The notes: generated from the sequence alone by a model not told the origin. 40,142 bases of DNA from Candidatus Gemmiger stercoripullorum (GCA_019119365.1 DWXD01000013.1:1-40142); one strand, 5' to 3'; positions 8,743 through 16,742 are shown, counted from the stretch's first letter. Numbers and translations: made by a program.

Positions 8743-8762
8743 AACATGGAAAGGCGGTACAT

Positions 8763-10247
8763 ATGCTGTACATCGGCGTTGACCTTGGCACTTCGGCCTG
8801 CAAGTTTTTGCTGGTGGATGAAGAAGGCAAGGTTTGCAATCAAGTCACCCGGGAATACCCCCTGAGCATGCCGCATACCGGCTGGAGCGAGCAGAGCCCC
8901 GCCGGCTGGTGGAAGGCCTGCCTGGAAGGCATCCCCATGCTGCTCGAAGGCTTTGACCCCGCCCAGGTGCAGGGCATCGGCATCGGCGGCCAGATGCACG
9001 GCCTTGTGGCGCTGGACAGCGACGACAACGTCCTGCGCCCGGCCATCCTCTGGAACGACGGCCGCACGGCCAAGGAGACCGATTACCTCAACAACGAGAT
9101 CGGCCGCGCCACCCTGAGCCGCTGCACCGGCAACATCGCGTTCGCCGGCTTTACCGCCCCCAAGATCCTGTGGATGAAGGCCAACGAGCCCGAACTCTAT
9201 GCCCGCATCGCCAAGATCATGCTGCCCAAGGACTACCTGGTCTACTGCATGACCGGCGTGCATGCGACCGATTACTCCGACGCTTCCGGCATGCTGCTGC
9301 TCGATGTCGAGCACAAGTGCTGGAGCAAGGAAATGTGCGAGATCTGCGGCGTTCAGCCCGAATGGCTGGCCACGCTGTACGAAAGCTGGGAGCAGGTCGG
9401 CACCCTCAAGCCCGAAGTCGCCAAAGCGCTGGGCCTGTCCGAGAACGTCAAGGTCTGCGCGGGCGCGGGCGACAACGCCGCCGCGGCCGTGGGCACTGGC
9501 ACCGTCGGCGACGGCCGCTGCAACATCTCGCTCGGCACCTCCGGCACCATCTTCATCTCCAGCAAGAAGTTCGGTGTCGACGATACCAACGGCCTGCACG
9601 CGTTCGCCCATGCGGACGGCGGCTGGCACCTGATGGGCTGCATGCTGTCTGCCGCTTCCTGCAACAAGTGGTGGATGGACGACATCCTCAAAGTCACCGA
9701 CAAGGATTACCCGGCCGAGCAGGCCCCCATCACCAACGACCACCTGGGCCGCAACAAGGTCTTCTTCCTGCCCTATCTGATGGGCGAGCGCAGCCCCATC
9801 AACGACACCGACTCCCGCGGTACGCTGATCGGCCTGAGCATGGACACCACCCGCGCCGACATCACCCAGGCCGTCATGGAAGGCGTCTCCTTCGCCATCC
9901 GTGACTGCTATGAGGTCGCCCGCAGCCTGGGTGTCGAGATCCCGCGCTCCAACATCTGCGGCGGCGGCGCCAAGAGCCCGCTGTGGTGCAACATCATGGC
10001 GAACGTCCTCGGCATTCCGCTGGACATCCTCGTCACCGAGCAGGGCCCCGGCTACGGCGGCGCGCTGCTGGCCATGGTCTGCTGCGGCCGTTACGCCACC
10101 GTGCAGGAGGCGACCGACGCGCTCGTGCATGTGTCCCGCACCATCGAGCCCGACCCCGAACTGACCGCCCGCTATGAGGAGCGCTACCAGAAGTTCAAGC
10201 AGATCTATCCGACCTGCAAACCTCTTTTCAAAAAGCTCGCGGAATGA
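8763..10247 (+). CDS. xylB: Xylulokinase (FGGY family)
   Basis: A 494-residue carbohydrate kinase that phosphorylates D-xylulose to xylulose 5-phosphate with ATP. Landmarks are the N-terminal phosphate loop GVDLGTSACK (residues 5-14), the xylulokinase-typical GGQMHGLV (75-82), LWNDGRT (97-102) and the catalytic Asp237 in GAGDNAAAAVGTG, then the C-terminal FGGY-like GGGAKSPLWCNIMAN segment. The frame is open 12 codons further upstream, but those would start inside the operator; the ATG at 8763 has AAAGGCGG before it and gives the family's usual N-terminus. It heads a group with DUF4867 and the isomerase-fold protein. The GQMHG motif favours xylulose over ribulose or fuculose, but related kinases are promiscuous and the isomerase partner is unusual. 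Confidence 0.93.
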   Translation: MLYIGVDLGTSACKFLLVDEEGKVCNQVTREYPLSMPHTGWSEQSPAGWWKACLEGIPMLLEGFDPAQVQGIGIGGQMHGLVALDSDDNVLRPAILWNDGRTAKETDYLNNEIGRATLSRCTGNIAFAGFTAPKILWMKANEPELYARIAKIMLPKDYLVYCMTGVHATDYSDASGMLLLDVEHKCWSKEMCEICGVQPEWLATLYESWEQVGTLKPEVAKALGLSENVKVCAGAGDNAAAAVGTGTVGDGRCNISLGTSGTIFISSKKFGVDDTNGLHAFAHADGGWHLMGCMLSAASCNKWWMDDILKVTDKDYPAEQAPITNDHLGRNKVFFLPYLMGERSPINDTDSRGTLIGLSMDTTRADITQAVMEGVSFAIRDCYEVARSLGVEIPRSNICGGGAKSPLWCNIMANVLGIPLDILVTEQGPGYGGALLAMVCCGRYATVQEATDALVHVSRTIEPDPELTARYEERYQKFKQIYPTCKPLFKKLAE

Positions 10248-10277
10248 TATACTTGTTTTAAAAAGGGGGTTTTTCTC

Positions 10278-10919
10278 ATGAAGATCTATCCTGTCTCCGC
10301 GCCTGAGTTTGCGCCCTACGGCCGTGTGATCACCGGCTACGAGGCGGAATGCAAGGCCATCACCGCGGCGCTGGCCGCCCACACCCCGCTGCCCGAAGCC
10401 ACCGACTATGTGCCGGAGGAACCGGCCCTGCAGTCTCTGCCCGAGGCGAAGACCCTCGGCGTGGCGCTGTACGGCGGCATGCCGGTCCAGTTCGGCTGGT
10501 GCAACGGCCACAACACCAAGCTCAACTGCCTGGAGTATCACCGTGACAGCGAGTTCAACCTCGGCACCGAGGACTTCGTCCTGCTGCTTGCCCGCGAGGA
10601 CGACATTGTCGGCGGCAAGCTGGACACCGCCAAGGTCAAGGCGTTCCGCGTGCCCGCCGGGGTCCTGGTGGAAGTGTACGCCACCTCGCTGCACTACGCG
10701 CCCTGCCACACCGACCCCGCCAAGGGCTTCCGCGTGATGGTGGCGCTGCCGCAGGGCACCAACACCGCCAAGCCGGAGCTGCCGGTGCGCGGCGGCGACG
10801 ATGCCTGCCTGTGGGCCTGCAATAAATGGCTGCTGGCCCACCCCGAATCTGCCGAAGCCGGACAGGGCGCCGTGGTTGCTCTGACCGGAGTGAATACCGA
10901 CATCGCAAACGACCTGTAA
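10278..10919 (+). CDS. DUF4867 family protein, cupin-like
   Basis: A 213-residue protein that I place in DUF4867. Its start, FAPYGRVITGYE, resembles ureidoglycolate-lyase/KduI-like cupins. Possible metal ligands are His88 and Glu92 in EYHRDSEF, Glu98, and His139/His144 in LHYAPCH; this HxxxE...H spacing is cupin-like, but the ligand role is inference. No signal peptide or membrane span, so cytoplasmic. It starts 30 bases after xylB with a purine-rich site (AAAAAGGGGG) and ends 26 bases before the isomerase-fold gene, so the three are one operon. From its place, it could be a sugar mutarotase, an isomerase partner or a lyase for a sugar intermediate; no function is established to my knowledge. 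Confidence 0.8.
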   Translation: MKIYPVSAPEFAPYGRVITGYEAECKAITAALAAHTPLPEATDYVPEEPALQSLPEAKTLGVALYGGMPVQFGWCNGHNTKLNCLEYHRDSEFNLGTEDFVLLLAREDDIVGGKLDTAKVKAFRVPAGVLVEVYATSLHYAPCHTDPAKGFRVMVALPQGTNTAKPELPVRGGDDACLWACNKWLLAHPESAEAGQGAVVALTGVNTDIANDL

Positions 10920-10945
10920 ACAAAACACGAACGGAGGAATTTTCT

Positions 10946-12436
10946 ATGAAATCCACTAACATCCCCGAAGTCAAGCTGGGTCTCATCGCCGTCAGCCGCG
11001 ACTGCTTCCCCATTGAGCTGAGCCAGAAGCGCCGCGCCGCCGTGGCCGCCGCCTGCGCCGCCAAGGGCGTCGACATCTACGAGGCCAAGACCACCGTCGA
11101 AAACGAGAAGGACATGCTCGCCGCCGTCAAGGAAGTCACCGAAGCCGGCTGCAACGCCCTGACCGTCTTCCTCGGCAACTTCGGCCCTGAGACCCCCGAG
11201 ACCCTGATCGCCAAGTACTTTGACGGCCCCTGCATGTTCGTGGCGGCTGCCGAAGGCGACGGCGACCTGATCAACGGCCGCGGCGACGCGTACTGCGGTA
11301 TGCTGAACTGCTCCTACAACCTCGGCATGCGCCACCTCAACGGCTATATCCCCGAGTATCCGATCGGCACCGCCGAGGAACTGGCCGACAAGATGGCCGA
11401 GTTCGTCCCGATGGCCCGCGCGATCATCGGCGTCAAGAACCTGAAGATCATCACCTTCGGCCCCCGCCCGCAGGACTTCTTCGCCTGCAACGCCCCCATC
11501 ATGGGCCTGTACAAGCTCGGCGTCGAGGTCGAAGAGAACTCTGAGCTCGACCTGCTCGTCGCCTACAAAGAGCATGCCAACGACCCCCGCATCGACGATG
11601 TCTGCAAGGACATGGCCGCCGAGATGGGCGAAGGCAAGTACTATCCCGACCTGCTGGCCCGCATGGCGCAGTTTGAGCTGACCCTGCTCGACTGGGCCGA
11701 GGCCCACAAGGGCAGCCGTCAGTATGTCGCTTTTGCCGACAAGTGCTGGCCCGCCTTCCCGTCTCAGTTCGGCTTTGAGCCCTGCTACGTCAACTCCCGC
11801 CTGGCTTCCCGCGGCATCCCCGTCTCCTGCGAAGTCGATATCTACGGCGCTCTGTCCGAGTACATCGGCATGTGCATCTCCGGCGATACCGTCACGCTGC
11901 TCGACATCAACAATAGCGTGCCGCAGTACCTGTATGACGAGGACATCAAGGGCAAGTTCGACTACACCCTCACCGATACCTTCATGGGCTTCCACTGCGG
12001 CAACACGCCTTCCTGCAAGATGTGCGCCGACCGCGCGGTCAAGTACCAGCTGATCCAGCACCGCCTGCTCGAGCCCGCCGGCAGCGAGCCCGATTTCACC
12101 CGCGGCACGCTGGAAGGCGACATCGCCGCTTCCGACATCACCTTCTACCGCCTGCAGTGCGACAGCGAAGGCGTCCTGCGCAGCTACATCGCCGAGGGCG
12201 AAGTCCTGCCGGTCGCGACCCGCTCCTTCGGCGGTATCGGTGTGTTCGCCATCCACGACATGGGCCGCTTCTACCGCCATGTCCTGGTCCAGAAGCACTA
12301 TCCGCACCATGGCGCCGTGGCCTTCGGCCATTACGGCAAGCTGATGTTCGAGGTCTTCAAGTTCCTCGGCGTCGCCGACATCGCCTGGAACCAGCCCAAG
12401 AGCCTGCCCTACGCCACCGAAAATCCCTGGGCTTGA
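10946..12436 (+). CDS. L-fucose/L-arabinose isomerase-fold protein
   Basis: A 496-residue protein of the FucI/AraA superfamily, metal-dependent aldose-ketose isomerases. Candidate metal and catalytic residues are Glu296 (SCEVDIYG), Asp320 (LLDINNS) and a C-terminal His454/His455 (YPHHGA), with His350 in MGFHCGN nearby. The Glu-Asp spacing of 24 residues equals that of E. coli FucI (E337/D361, from memory). It is shorter than FucI (~590) and close in size to AraA (~500). The start at 10946 is set by ACGGAGGAA 7 bases ahead; the frame extends upstream into DUF4867 but without a site. A cysteine cluster (FHCGNTPSCKMC) is unusual and could bind metal. Lying beside xylulokinase, it may supply the ketopentose for that kinase; the substrate could be D-xylose, D-arabinose, L-fucose or another sugar. 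Confidence 0.82.
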   Translation: MKSTNIPEVKLGLIAVSRDCFPIELSQKRRAAVAAACAAKGVDIYEAKTTVENEKDMLAAVKEVTEAGCNALTVFLGNFGPETPETLIAKYFDGPCMFVAAAEGDGDLINGRGDAYCGMLNCSYNLGMRHLNGYIPEYPIGTAEELADKMAEFVPMARAIIGVKNLKIITFGPRPQDFFACNAPIMGLYKLGVEVEENSELDLLVAYKEHANDPRIDDVCKDMAAEMGEGKYYPDLLARMAQFELTLLDWAEAHKGSRQYVAFADKCWPAFPSQFGFEPCYVNSRLASRGIPVSCEVDIYGALSEYIGMCISGDTVTLLDINNSVPQYLYDEDIKGKFDYTLTDTFMGFHCGNTPSCKMCADRAVKYQLIQHRLLEPAGSEPDFTRGTLEGDIAASDITFYRLQCDSEGVLRSYIAEGEVLPVATRSFGGIGVFAIHDMGRFYRHVLVQKHYPHHGAVAFGHYGKLMFEVFKFLGVADIAWNQPKSLPYATENPWA

Positions 12437-12445
12437 CGCCTGAGC

Positions 12446-12490
12446 GGCTATGCCGCGAAATTGCGCGCAGCGCAATGCGTCAACGGGCGG
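12446..12490 (+). repeat. 45-bp direct repeat, copy 1
   Basis: This 45-base unit begins GGCTATGCCGCG and ends CAACGGGCGG, and is identical to the copy at 12567-12611. It contains the hairpin ATTGCGCGCAGCGCAAT (6-bp arms, 5-base loop). It starts 10 bases after the isomerase stop. Confidence 0.9.
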
Positions 12491-12506
12491 CAGCCCGTTC
12501 CACTGT

Positions 12507-12533
12507 CACCGGCCGCCGAACAGGCGGCCAGTG
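12507..12533 (+). repeat. Hairpin between the two 45-bp repeats
   Basis: CAC-C-GGCCGCC pairs with GGCGGCC-A-GTG around GAACA: ten pairs with one mismatch. It gives the gap a repeat-hairpin-repeat layout like a BIME element. Confidence 0.6.
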
Positions 12534-12566
12534 CCGGGGCGCGAGCCGTTCCCGCCGGGAGCGGTA

Positions 12567-12611
12567 GGCTATGCCGCGAAATTGCGCGCAGCGCAATGCG
12601 TCAACGGGCGG
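12567..12611 (+). repeat. 45-bp direct repeat, copy 2
   Basis: Perfect copy of 12446-12490, offset by 121 bases. No open frame with a ribosome binding site covers either copy, so they are read as intergenic repeats. Confidence 0.9.
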
Positions 12612-12680
12612 AGCAACAGGCTTTGCCCAATATCCAATATCATCGCCGTTATCCGTTTTGAAACCGTAGAATAGAATTCT

Positions 12681-12756
12681 GCAGGGGCGGCCGCATGCCA
12701 AGCGAGGACCCAATGGTCCGCCCGTGCGCATGCGGTGCGCCCCTGCGGTTTTCTGT
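12681..12756 (+). repeat. Large intergenic palindrome, possibly the terminator of the xylB module
   Basis: GCAGGGGC...CCGCATGC (12681-12698) pairs with GCATGCGG...GCCCCTGC (12728-12746), giving two 8-bp blocks around a 29-base loop, followed by GGTTTTCTGTT. It could terminate the xylB transcript or be a dispersed palindromic repeat. The whole gap 12437-12804 holds only these repeats and the ribosome binding site of the next gene. Confidence 0.55.
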
Positions 12757-12804
12757 TACATAGGCACGCAGTCAACCAGAAACGAAAGAAAGGATGCAAA
12801 GACC

Positions 12805-13464
12805 ATGAGATTCTTCATTGATACCGCCAATGTGGACGAGATCCGCAAAGCCAACGACATGGGCGTCATCGCCGGCGTTACCACCAACCCCAGCCTGATC
12901 GCCAAGGAAGGCCGCGACTATGCCGAGACCCTGGCCGAGATCGCCACCTTCGTGGACGGCCCCATCTCCGGCGAGGTCAAGGCCACCACCACCGACGCCG
13001 AGACCATGGTCAAGGAAGGCGAGGCCATCTACGCGCTCGATCCCAAGCACATGGTCGTCAAGATCCCCATGACCGGCGAAGGCCTCAAGGCCATCAAGGC
13101 GCTGTCCGCCAAGGGCATCCCCACCAACTGCACCCTGATCTTCACCGCCAACCAGGCCCTGCTGGCCGCCCGCGCCGGCGCGACCTACGTCAGCCCGTTC
13201 CTCGGCCGTCTGGACGATATCTCCCAGCCCGGCATCGAGCTGATCGAGTCCATCCGCGGCATCTTCTGCAACTATCCCGAGATCAAGACCCAGATCATCG
13301 CCGCCAGCGTGCGCAACCCGATCCATGTCACCGACTGCGCTCTTGCCGGCGCCGACATCGCCACCGTGCCCTACAAGGTCATCGAGCAGATGCTGCATCA
13401 CCCGCTGACCGACTCCGGCATCGAGAAGTTCAAGGCCGACTACTGCAAGGTGTTTGGTGAATAA
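12805..13464 (+). CDS. tal: Transaldolase / fructose-6-phosphate aldolase family protein
   Basis: A 219-residue short transaldolase (the TalC/MipB group), which moves a three-carbon dihydroxyacetone unit between sugar phosphates through a Schiff base. The probable Schiff-base lysine is K86 in [12 protein letters not shown]; the start [13 protein letters not shown] and the VTTNPSLI strand are typical. The frame is open upstream to 12724 but the ATG at 12805 is the family start and has AGAAAGGA ahead of it. It is the first gene of the pentose phosphate run, with one base between its stop and the transketolase ATG. Some proteins of this group act as fructose-6-phosphate aldolases; with transketolase next door, transaldolase is the better reading. 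Confidence 0.93.
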   Translation: MRFFIDTANVDEIRKANDMGVIAGVTTNPSLIAKEGRDYAETLAEIATFVDGPISGEVKATTTDAETMVKEGEAIYALDPKHMVVKIPMTGEGLKAIKALSAKGIPTNCTLIFTANQALLAARAGATYVSPFLGRLDDISQPGIELIESIRGIFCNYPEIKTQIIAASVRNPIHVTDCALAGADIATVPYKVIEQMLHHPLTDSGIEKFKADYCKVFGE

Positions 13465-13465
13465 T

Positions 13466-14317
13466 ATGACGAACGAAGAACGTAAAGCGCTGCAGATCGC
13501 AGCCTGCAAAGTCCGCATGGGTGTGATCGAATCCACCCACGGGGCCAAGGCCGGCCACCCCGGCGGCAGCCTCTCGGCGGCCGAAATGTTCGCGTACCTT
13601 TATAACAAAGAGATGCGCATCGACCCCGCCGATCCCAAATGGGACGACCGCGACCGCTTCGTGCTCTCCAAGGGCCACACGGCCCCCGGCCTGTACAGCG
13701 CACTGGCCTACCGCGGCTTCTTCCCGGTCGCGGACCTGCCCACGCTGCGCCACATCGACAGCTACCTGCAGGGCCACCCCAACATGAACACGGTCCCCGG
13801 CGTCGATATGTCCACCGGCTCGCTCGGCCAGGGCGTTTCCTGCGCCGCGGGCATGGCCAAGGCCGCCAAGTACCTCAAGAAAGACAACGTCCGCGTCTAC
13901 ACGCTGCTGGGCGACGGCGAGATCGAGGAGGGCGAAGTCTGGGAGGCGTTCATGTTCGCCGCCAAGTATGCTCTCGATAACTTCTGCGTCATCATCGACC
14001 TCAACGGCCTGCAGATCGACGGCCCCACAAAGGACGTCATGAACACCGAACCGGTCGACGCCAAGATGCGCGACTTCGGCTTTGAGGTCGTCACGATCAA
14101 CGGCCACGATGTGGACGAGATCGAGAAGGCGTTCGACGTCTTCCACGCGACGTCCGGCAAGCCCACCGCCATCCTCATGCACACCACCAAGGGCAAGGGC
14201 GTCAGCTTTATGGAAAACCAGGTCGGCTGGCACGGCAAGGCCCCCAATGACGAAGAGTACAAGACCGCCATGGACGAACTCAACGCCCAGATGGCAGAAC
14301 TGGAGGCGCAAGCATGA
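13466..14317 (+). CDS. Transketolase, N-terminal subunit
   Basis: A 283-residue protein carrying the thiamine-diphosphate-binding half of transketolase. Seen are GAKAGHPGGSLSAAE (around residues 26-40), LSKGHTAPGLYSAL, and the diphosphate/Mg motif GDGEIEEGEVWEA running on to ALDN. With the next gene it makes a complete enzyme, a split form common in Firmicutes and archaea. TTG (13454) and GTG (13457) codons in frame are possible starts, but they lie in the end of tal; the ATG at 13466 is preferred, one base after the tal stop, with AAGGTG upstream. Its last 4 bases overlap the start of the C-terminal subunit (ATGA), keeping the two subunits in equal supply. Confidence 0.94.
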   Translation: MTNEERKALQIAACKVRMGVIESTHGAKAGHPGGSLSAAEMFAYLYNKEMRIDPADPKWDDRDRFVLSKGHTAPGLYSALAYRGFFPVADLPTLRHIDSYLQGHPNMNTVPGVDMSTGSLGQGVSCAAGMAKAAKYLKKDNVRVYTLLGDGEIEEGEVWEAFMFAAKYALDNFCVIIDLNGLQIDGPTKDVMNTEPVDAKMRDFGFEVVTINGHDVDEIEKAFDVFHATSGKPTAILMHTTKGKGVSFMENQVGWHGKAPNDEEYKTAMDELNAQMAELEAQA

Positions 14318-15252
14318 GTGATGTCAAGAAGATCGCCACCCGCGACAGCTACGGCAACGCGCTGGTAGAACTGGCGAAAGATCATCCCGATGTCGTCGTG
14401 CTGGACGCCGACCTGGCCGCCGCCACCAAGACCGGCGTGCTCAAAAAAGCCTACCCCGACCGCCACTTTGACTGCGGCATTGCCGAGAGCAACATGGTGG
14501 CCGTGGCCGCCGGCATGGCGGCGATGGGCCTTGTGCCGTTCGCTTCCAGCTTTGCGATGTTTGCGGCCGGCCGCGCGTTCGAGCAGGTCCGCAACTCCAT
14601 CGGCTACCCGCACCTCAACGTCAAGATCGGCGCCACCCACGGCGGCATCTCGGTCGGCGAGGATGGCGCTTCGCACCAGTGCTGCGAGGATTTCGCGCTC
14701 ATGCGCTCGATCCCCGGCATGACCGTGCTCTGCCCGTCTGACGACGTCGAAGCCCGCGCCGCCGTCAAGGCCGCCTACGAACACGAAGGGCCCGTCTACC
14801 TGCGCTTCGGCCGCCTGGCGCTGCCCGTGTTCCATGACGAAGCCAACTTCAAGTTCGAGATCGGCAAGGGCGAGCAGCTCACCGAGGGCAACGATGTGGC
14901 CATCCTCGCCACCGGCCTCGAAGTGGGCGAAGCGCTGACCGCGGCCGAAACCCTCAAAAACGAGGGCATCCACGCCCGCGTCATCAACCTCTGCACGATC
15001 AAGCCGCTCGACGAGGAGATCGTCGTCAAGGCGGCGCGCGAGTGCGGCGCCGTCGTCACCTGCGAAGAGCACAGCGTCTTCGGCGGCCTCGGCGAAGCCG
15101 TCGCCGGTGTTCTGGCCGAGCAGTGCCCGACCAAAATGCGCCGTGTCGGCGTCAAGGACGTGTTCGGCCACTCCGGCCCCGCGTGGGACCTGCTCGAGCA
15201 GTTCGGCCTGCGTGCGGACGCCATCATCGCCGCTGTAAAGGAGCTGATCTAA
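14314..15252 (+). CDS. Transketolase, C-terminal subunit
   Basis: A 312-residue protein with the pyrimidine-binding and C-terminal domains of transketolase. The catalytic glutamate lies in DCGIAESNMVAVAAGMA, the Pyr-domain motif follows in VPFASSFAMFAAGRAFEQVRNS (read in two parts), and the C-terminal domain carries the GGLGEAVAGVLAE loop. It overlaps the N-terminal subunit by 4 bases and is followed after one base by rpiB. A pyruvate dehydrogenase E1-beta or DXP synthase-like role is unlikely given the paired N-terminal half and the pentose phosphate context. Confidence 0.94.
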   Translation: MSDVKKIATRDSYGNALVELAKDHPDVVVLDADLAAATKTGVLKKAYPDRHFDCGIAESNMVAVAAGMAAMGLVPFASSFAMFAAGRAFEQVRNSIGYPHLNVKIGATHGGISVGEDGASHQCCEDFALMRSIPGMTVLCPSDDVEARAAVKAAYEHEGPVYLRFGRLALPVFHDEANFKFEIGKGEQLTEGNDVAILATGLEVGEALTAAETLKNEGIHARVINLCTIKPLDEEIVVKAARECGAVVTCEEHSVFGGLGEAVAGVLAEQCPTKMRRVGVKDVFGHSGPAWDLLEQFGLRADAIIAAVKELI

Positions 15253-15253
15253 G

Positions 15254-15691
15254 ATGATCGCCATTGGCTGTGACCACGGTGGCTACGAGCTCAAGCAGAA
15301 GATCCTGGCCCACCTGACCGAGCGCGGTCTCGAATACCAGGATTTCGGCTGCGACTCGACCGCTTCGGTCGATTACCCTGTCTACGGCAAGGCCGTGGCC
15401 CACGCGGTGGCCGAAGGCCGCTGCGACCGCGGCATCGTCATCTGCTCCACCGGCATCGGCATCTCGATCGCCGCCAACAAGGTGCCCGGCATCCGCTGCG
15501 CCTTGTGCGGGGACTGCTTCTCCGCCCGGGCCACGCGCCAGCACAACGACGCCAACGTCCTGGCGCTCGGCGCGCTTGTGACCGGCCCCGGCCTGGCGCT
15601 GCAGATCGTGGACATTTTCCTGGACACTCCGTTTTCCGGCGAAGAGCGGCACAGCCGCCGCATCAGTCAGTTGGAGGAGACCCATGCTTGA
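15254..15691 (+). CDS. rpiB: Ribose-5-phosphate isomerase B
   Basis: A 145-residue RpiB/LacAB-family isomerase that interconverts ribose 5-phosphate and ribulose 5-phosphate. Visible are CDHGGYELK (residues 6-14), the base-donating Cys64 in VICSTGIGISIAANK and the RATRQHNDANVLALG segment. Size is typical (~145-150). The stop overlaps the rpe start by 8 bases. The same fold serves as allose-6-phosphate or galactose-6-phosphate isomerase, but the single gene between transketolase and rpe makes the pentose role the natural one. Confidence 0.93.
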   Translation: MIAIGCDHGGYELKQKILAHLTERGLEYQDFGCDSTASVDYPVYGKAVAHAVAEGRCDRGIVICSTGIGISIAANKVPGIRCALCGDCFSARATRQHNDANVLALGALVTGPGLALQIVDIFLDTPFSGEERHSRRISQLEETHA

Positions 15692-16340
15692 ATTCTGCGC
15701 CTCGATCCTGGCGGCGGACTTTGCCCGCCTTGGTCAGGATGTCGGCGCGGCCGAGGCCGCGGGCGTCGATGTGTTCCACATCGACGTGATGGACGGGCAT
15801 TTTGTGCCCACCATCTCCTTTGGCCCGCTGGTGGCCCGCGCGCTGCGCGGGGTGACGGCCAAACCGCTGGACGTACACCTGATGGTGGAAGTCCCGCAGC
15901 AGTTTGTGCCGGAGCTGGCCGCCATCGGCGTCGACCGTATCTCGGTCCACCGGGAGGTGCCCGGCGGGCCGGACGCGGCGCTGGCGGCCATCCATGCGGC
16001 GGGGCTCAAGGCGGGCCTGGTGCTCAACCCCGAGACCCCGGTCGAGGCCGCCGAACCTTACCTGCCCCTGTGCGACCAGATCCTGTTGATGACGGTGCAC
16101 CCGGGCCGCGGCGGCCAGGCGTATCTGCCCGGCAGCAGCGAGAAGATCGCCGCCATGCGGGCGCTGCTGCAAAAGGCGGGTTCCCCGGCCATCATCCAGG
16201 TCGATGGAGGGCTCAACGCCAAAACGCTGCCCGAAGCCCGGGCCGCGGGCGCGGATTCCTTCATCATGGGCAGCGCCGTCTTTGGCGGCGATATCCGCCG
16301 GAACCTGCAGCAGCTGCGGCAGGCGGCGGGCATGCCCTGA
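15684..16340 (+). CDS. rpe: Ribulose-phosphate 3-epimerase
   Basis: A 218-residue TIM-barrel epimerase that interconverts ribulose 5-phosphate and xylulose 5-phosphate, the step joining RpiB to the xylulokinase product. Metal-binding residues are His32 and Asp34 in FHIDVMDGHFVP, His65 in VHLMVE and the later aspartate in IQVDGGL; the phosphate loop MTVHPGRGGQ is intact. The ATG at 15684 lies inside the last codons of rpiB with GGAGGAG ahead. It closes the operon and is followed by a long terminator. Confidence 0.95.
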   Translation: MLEFCASILAADFARLGQDVGAAEAAGVDVFHIDVMDGHFVPTISFGPLVARALRGVTAKPLDVHLMVEVPQQFVPELAAIGVDRISVHREVPGGPDAALAAIHAAGLKAGLVLNPETPVEAAEPYLPLCDQILLMTVHPGRGGQAYLPGSSEKIAAMRALLQKAGSPAIIQVDGGLNAKTLPEARAAGADSFIMGSAVFGGDIRRNLQQLRQAAGMP

Positions 16341-16385
16341 CCATATCCTTTTGCGATTTCCTCAATTTCCCTTCCCATATTTCCC

Positions 16386-16436
16386 AAACACAGCAGGCGC
16401 TGTCCCTTTGCCGGGGCAGCGCCTGTTGTGTTTGTT
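16386..16436 (+). terminator. Rho-independent terminator after rpe
   Basis: CAGGCGCTG and CAGCGCCTG form the core stem, extended by AAACACA/TGTGTTT on the outside and CCC/GGG on the inside, followed by GTTTG. It ends the pentose phosphate operon. Confidence 0.88.
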
Positions 16437-16742
16437 TGGGCCTGCGGTACGCTTCACAGTTTGGTCAAACAATGTTTGGAGTTCTTTCAAACTTCTTTTA
16501 TACGTCTGCTACATTTCCGGCCTATCATAAAAAGCACAACAAAGGCAGGGCGGAAACATTCGCCCGCCGTTCACCGCACCCGGCCATGCGAGGGCAACCG
16601 CCCGGTCCGGGCAGCGGACAACCAACAAGGCCATTGCGCCATCACATAAATGCAAACCGCCGCACCGGCAGCTGCCTGCCCCGTGCGGCGGTTTGCTCGT
16701 AAAAATAAAAAGCGGACGCCGTACCATGGGCGCCCCGTGCGG
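16437..16742. other. Gene-free stretch between rpe terminator and tRNA-Val terminator
   Basis: About 300 bases with no convincing coding frame on either strand. It holds an AT-richer part with short TTTGG/CAAAC repeats (16458-16495) and one perfect 14-bp hairpin at 16652-16665/16683-16696. No promoter or ribosome binding site was recognised. Confidence 0.6.
16652..16696. repeat. 14-bp perfect hairpin of unclear role
   Basis: GCAAACCGCCGCAC pairs with GTGCGGCGGTTTGC around 17 bases. The flanks are A-rich on the plus strand and only weakly T-rich on the minus strand, so it is a poor terminator; on the minus strand it would be a second stop after tRNA-Val. Confidence 0.5.

Noticed and set aside
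8637-10928. 763-codon open frame on the minus strand across xylB and DUF4867
   Set aside because: It runs through the xylB promoter and two real genes and shows only codon-shadow composition.
12450-12674. Short open frames over the 45-bp repeats
   Set aside because: The repeated peptide segment (with CAQRNA) arises from the DNA repeat; no ribosome binding site and overlapping frames in several phases.
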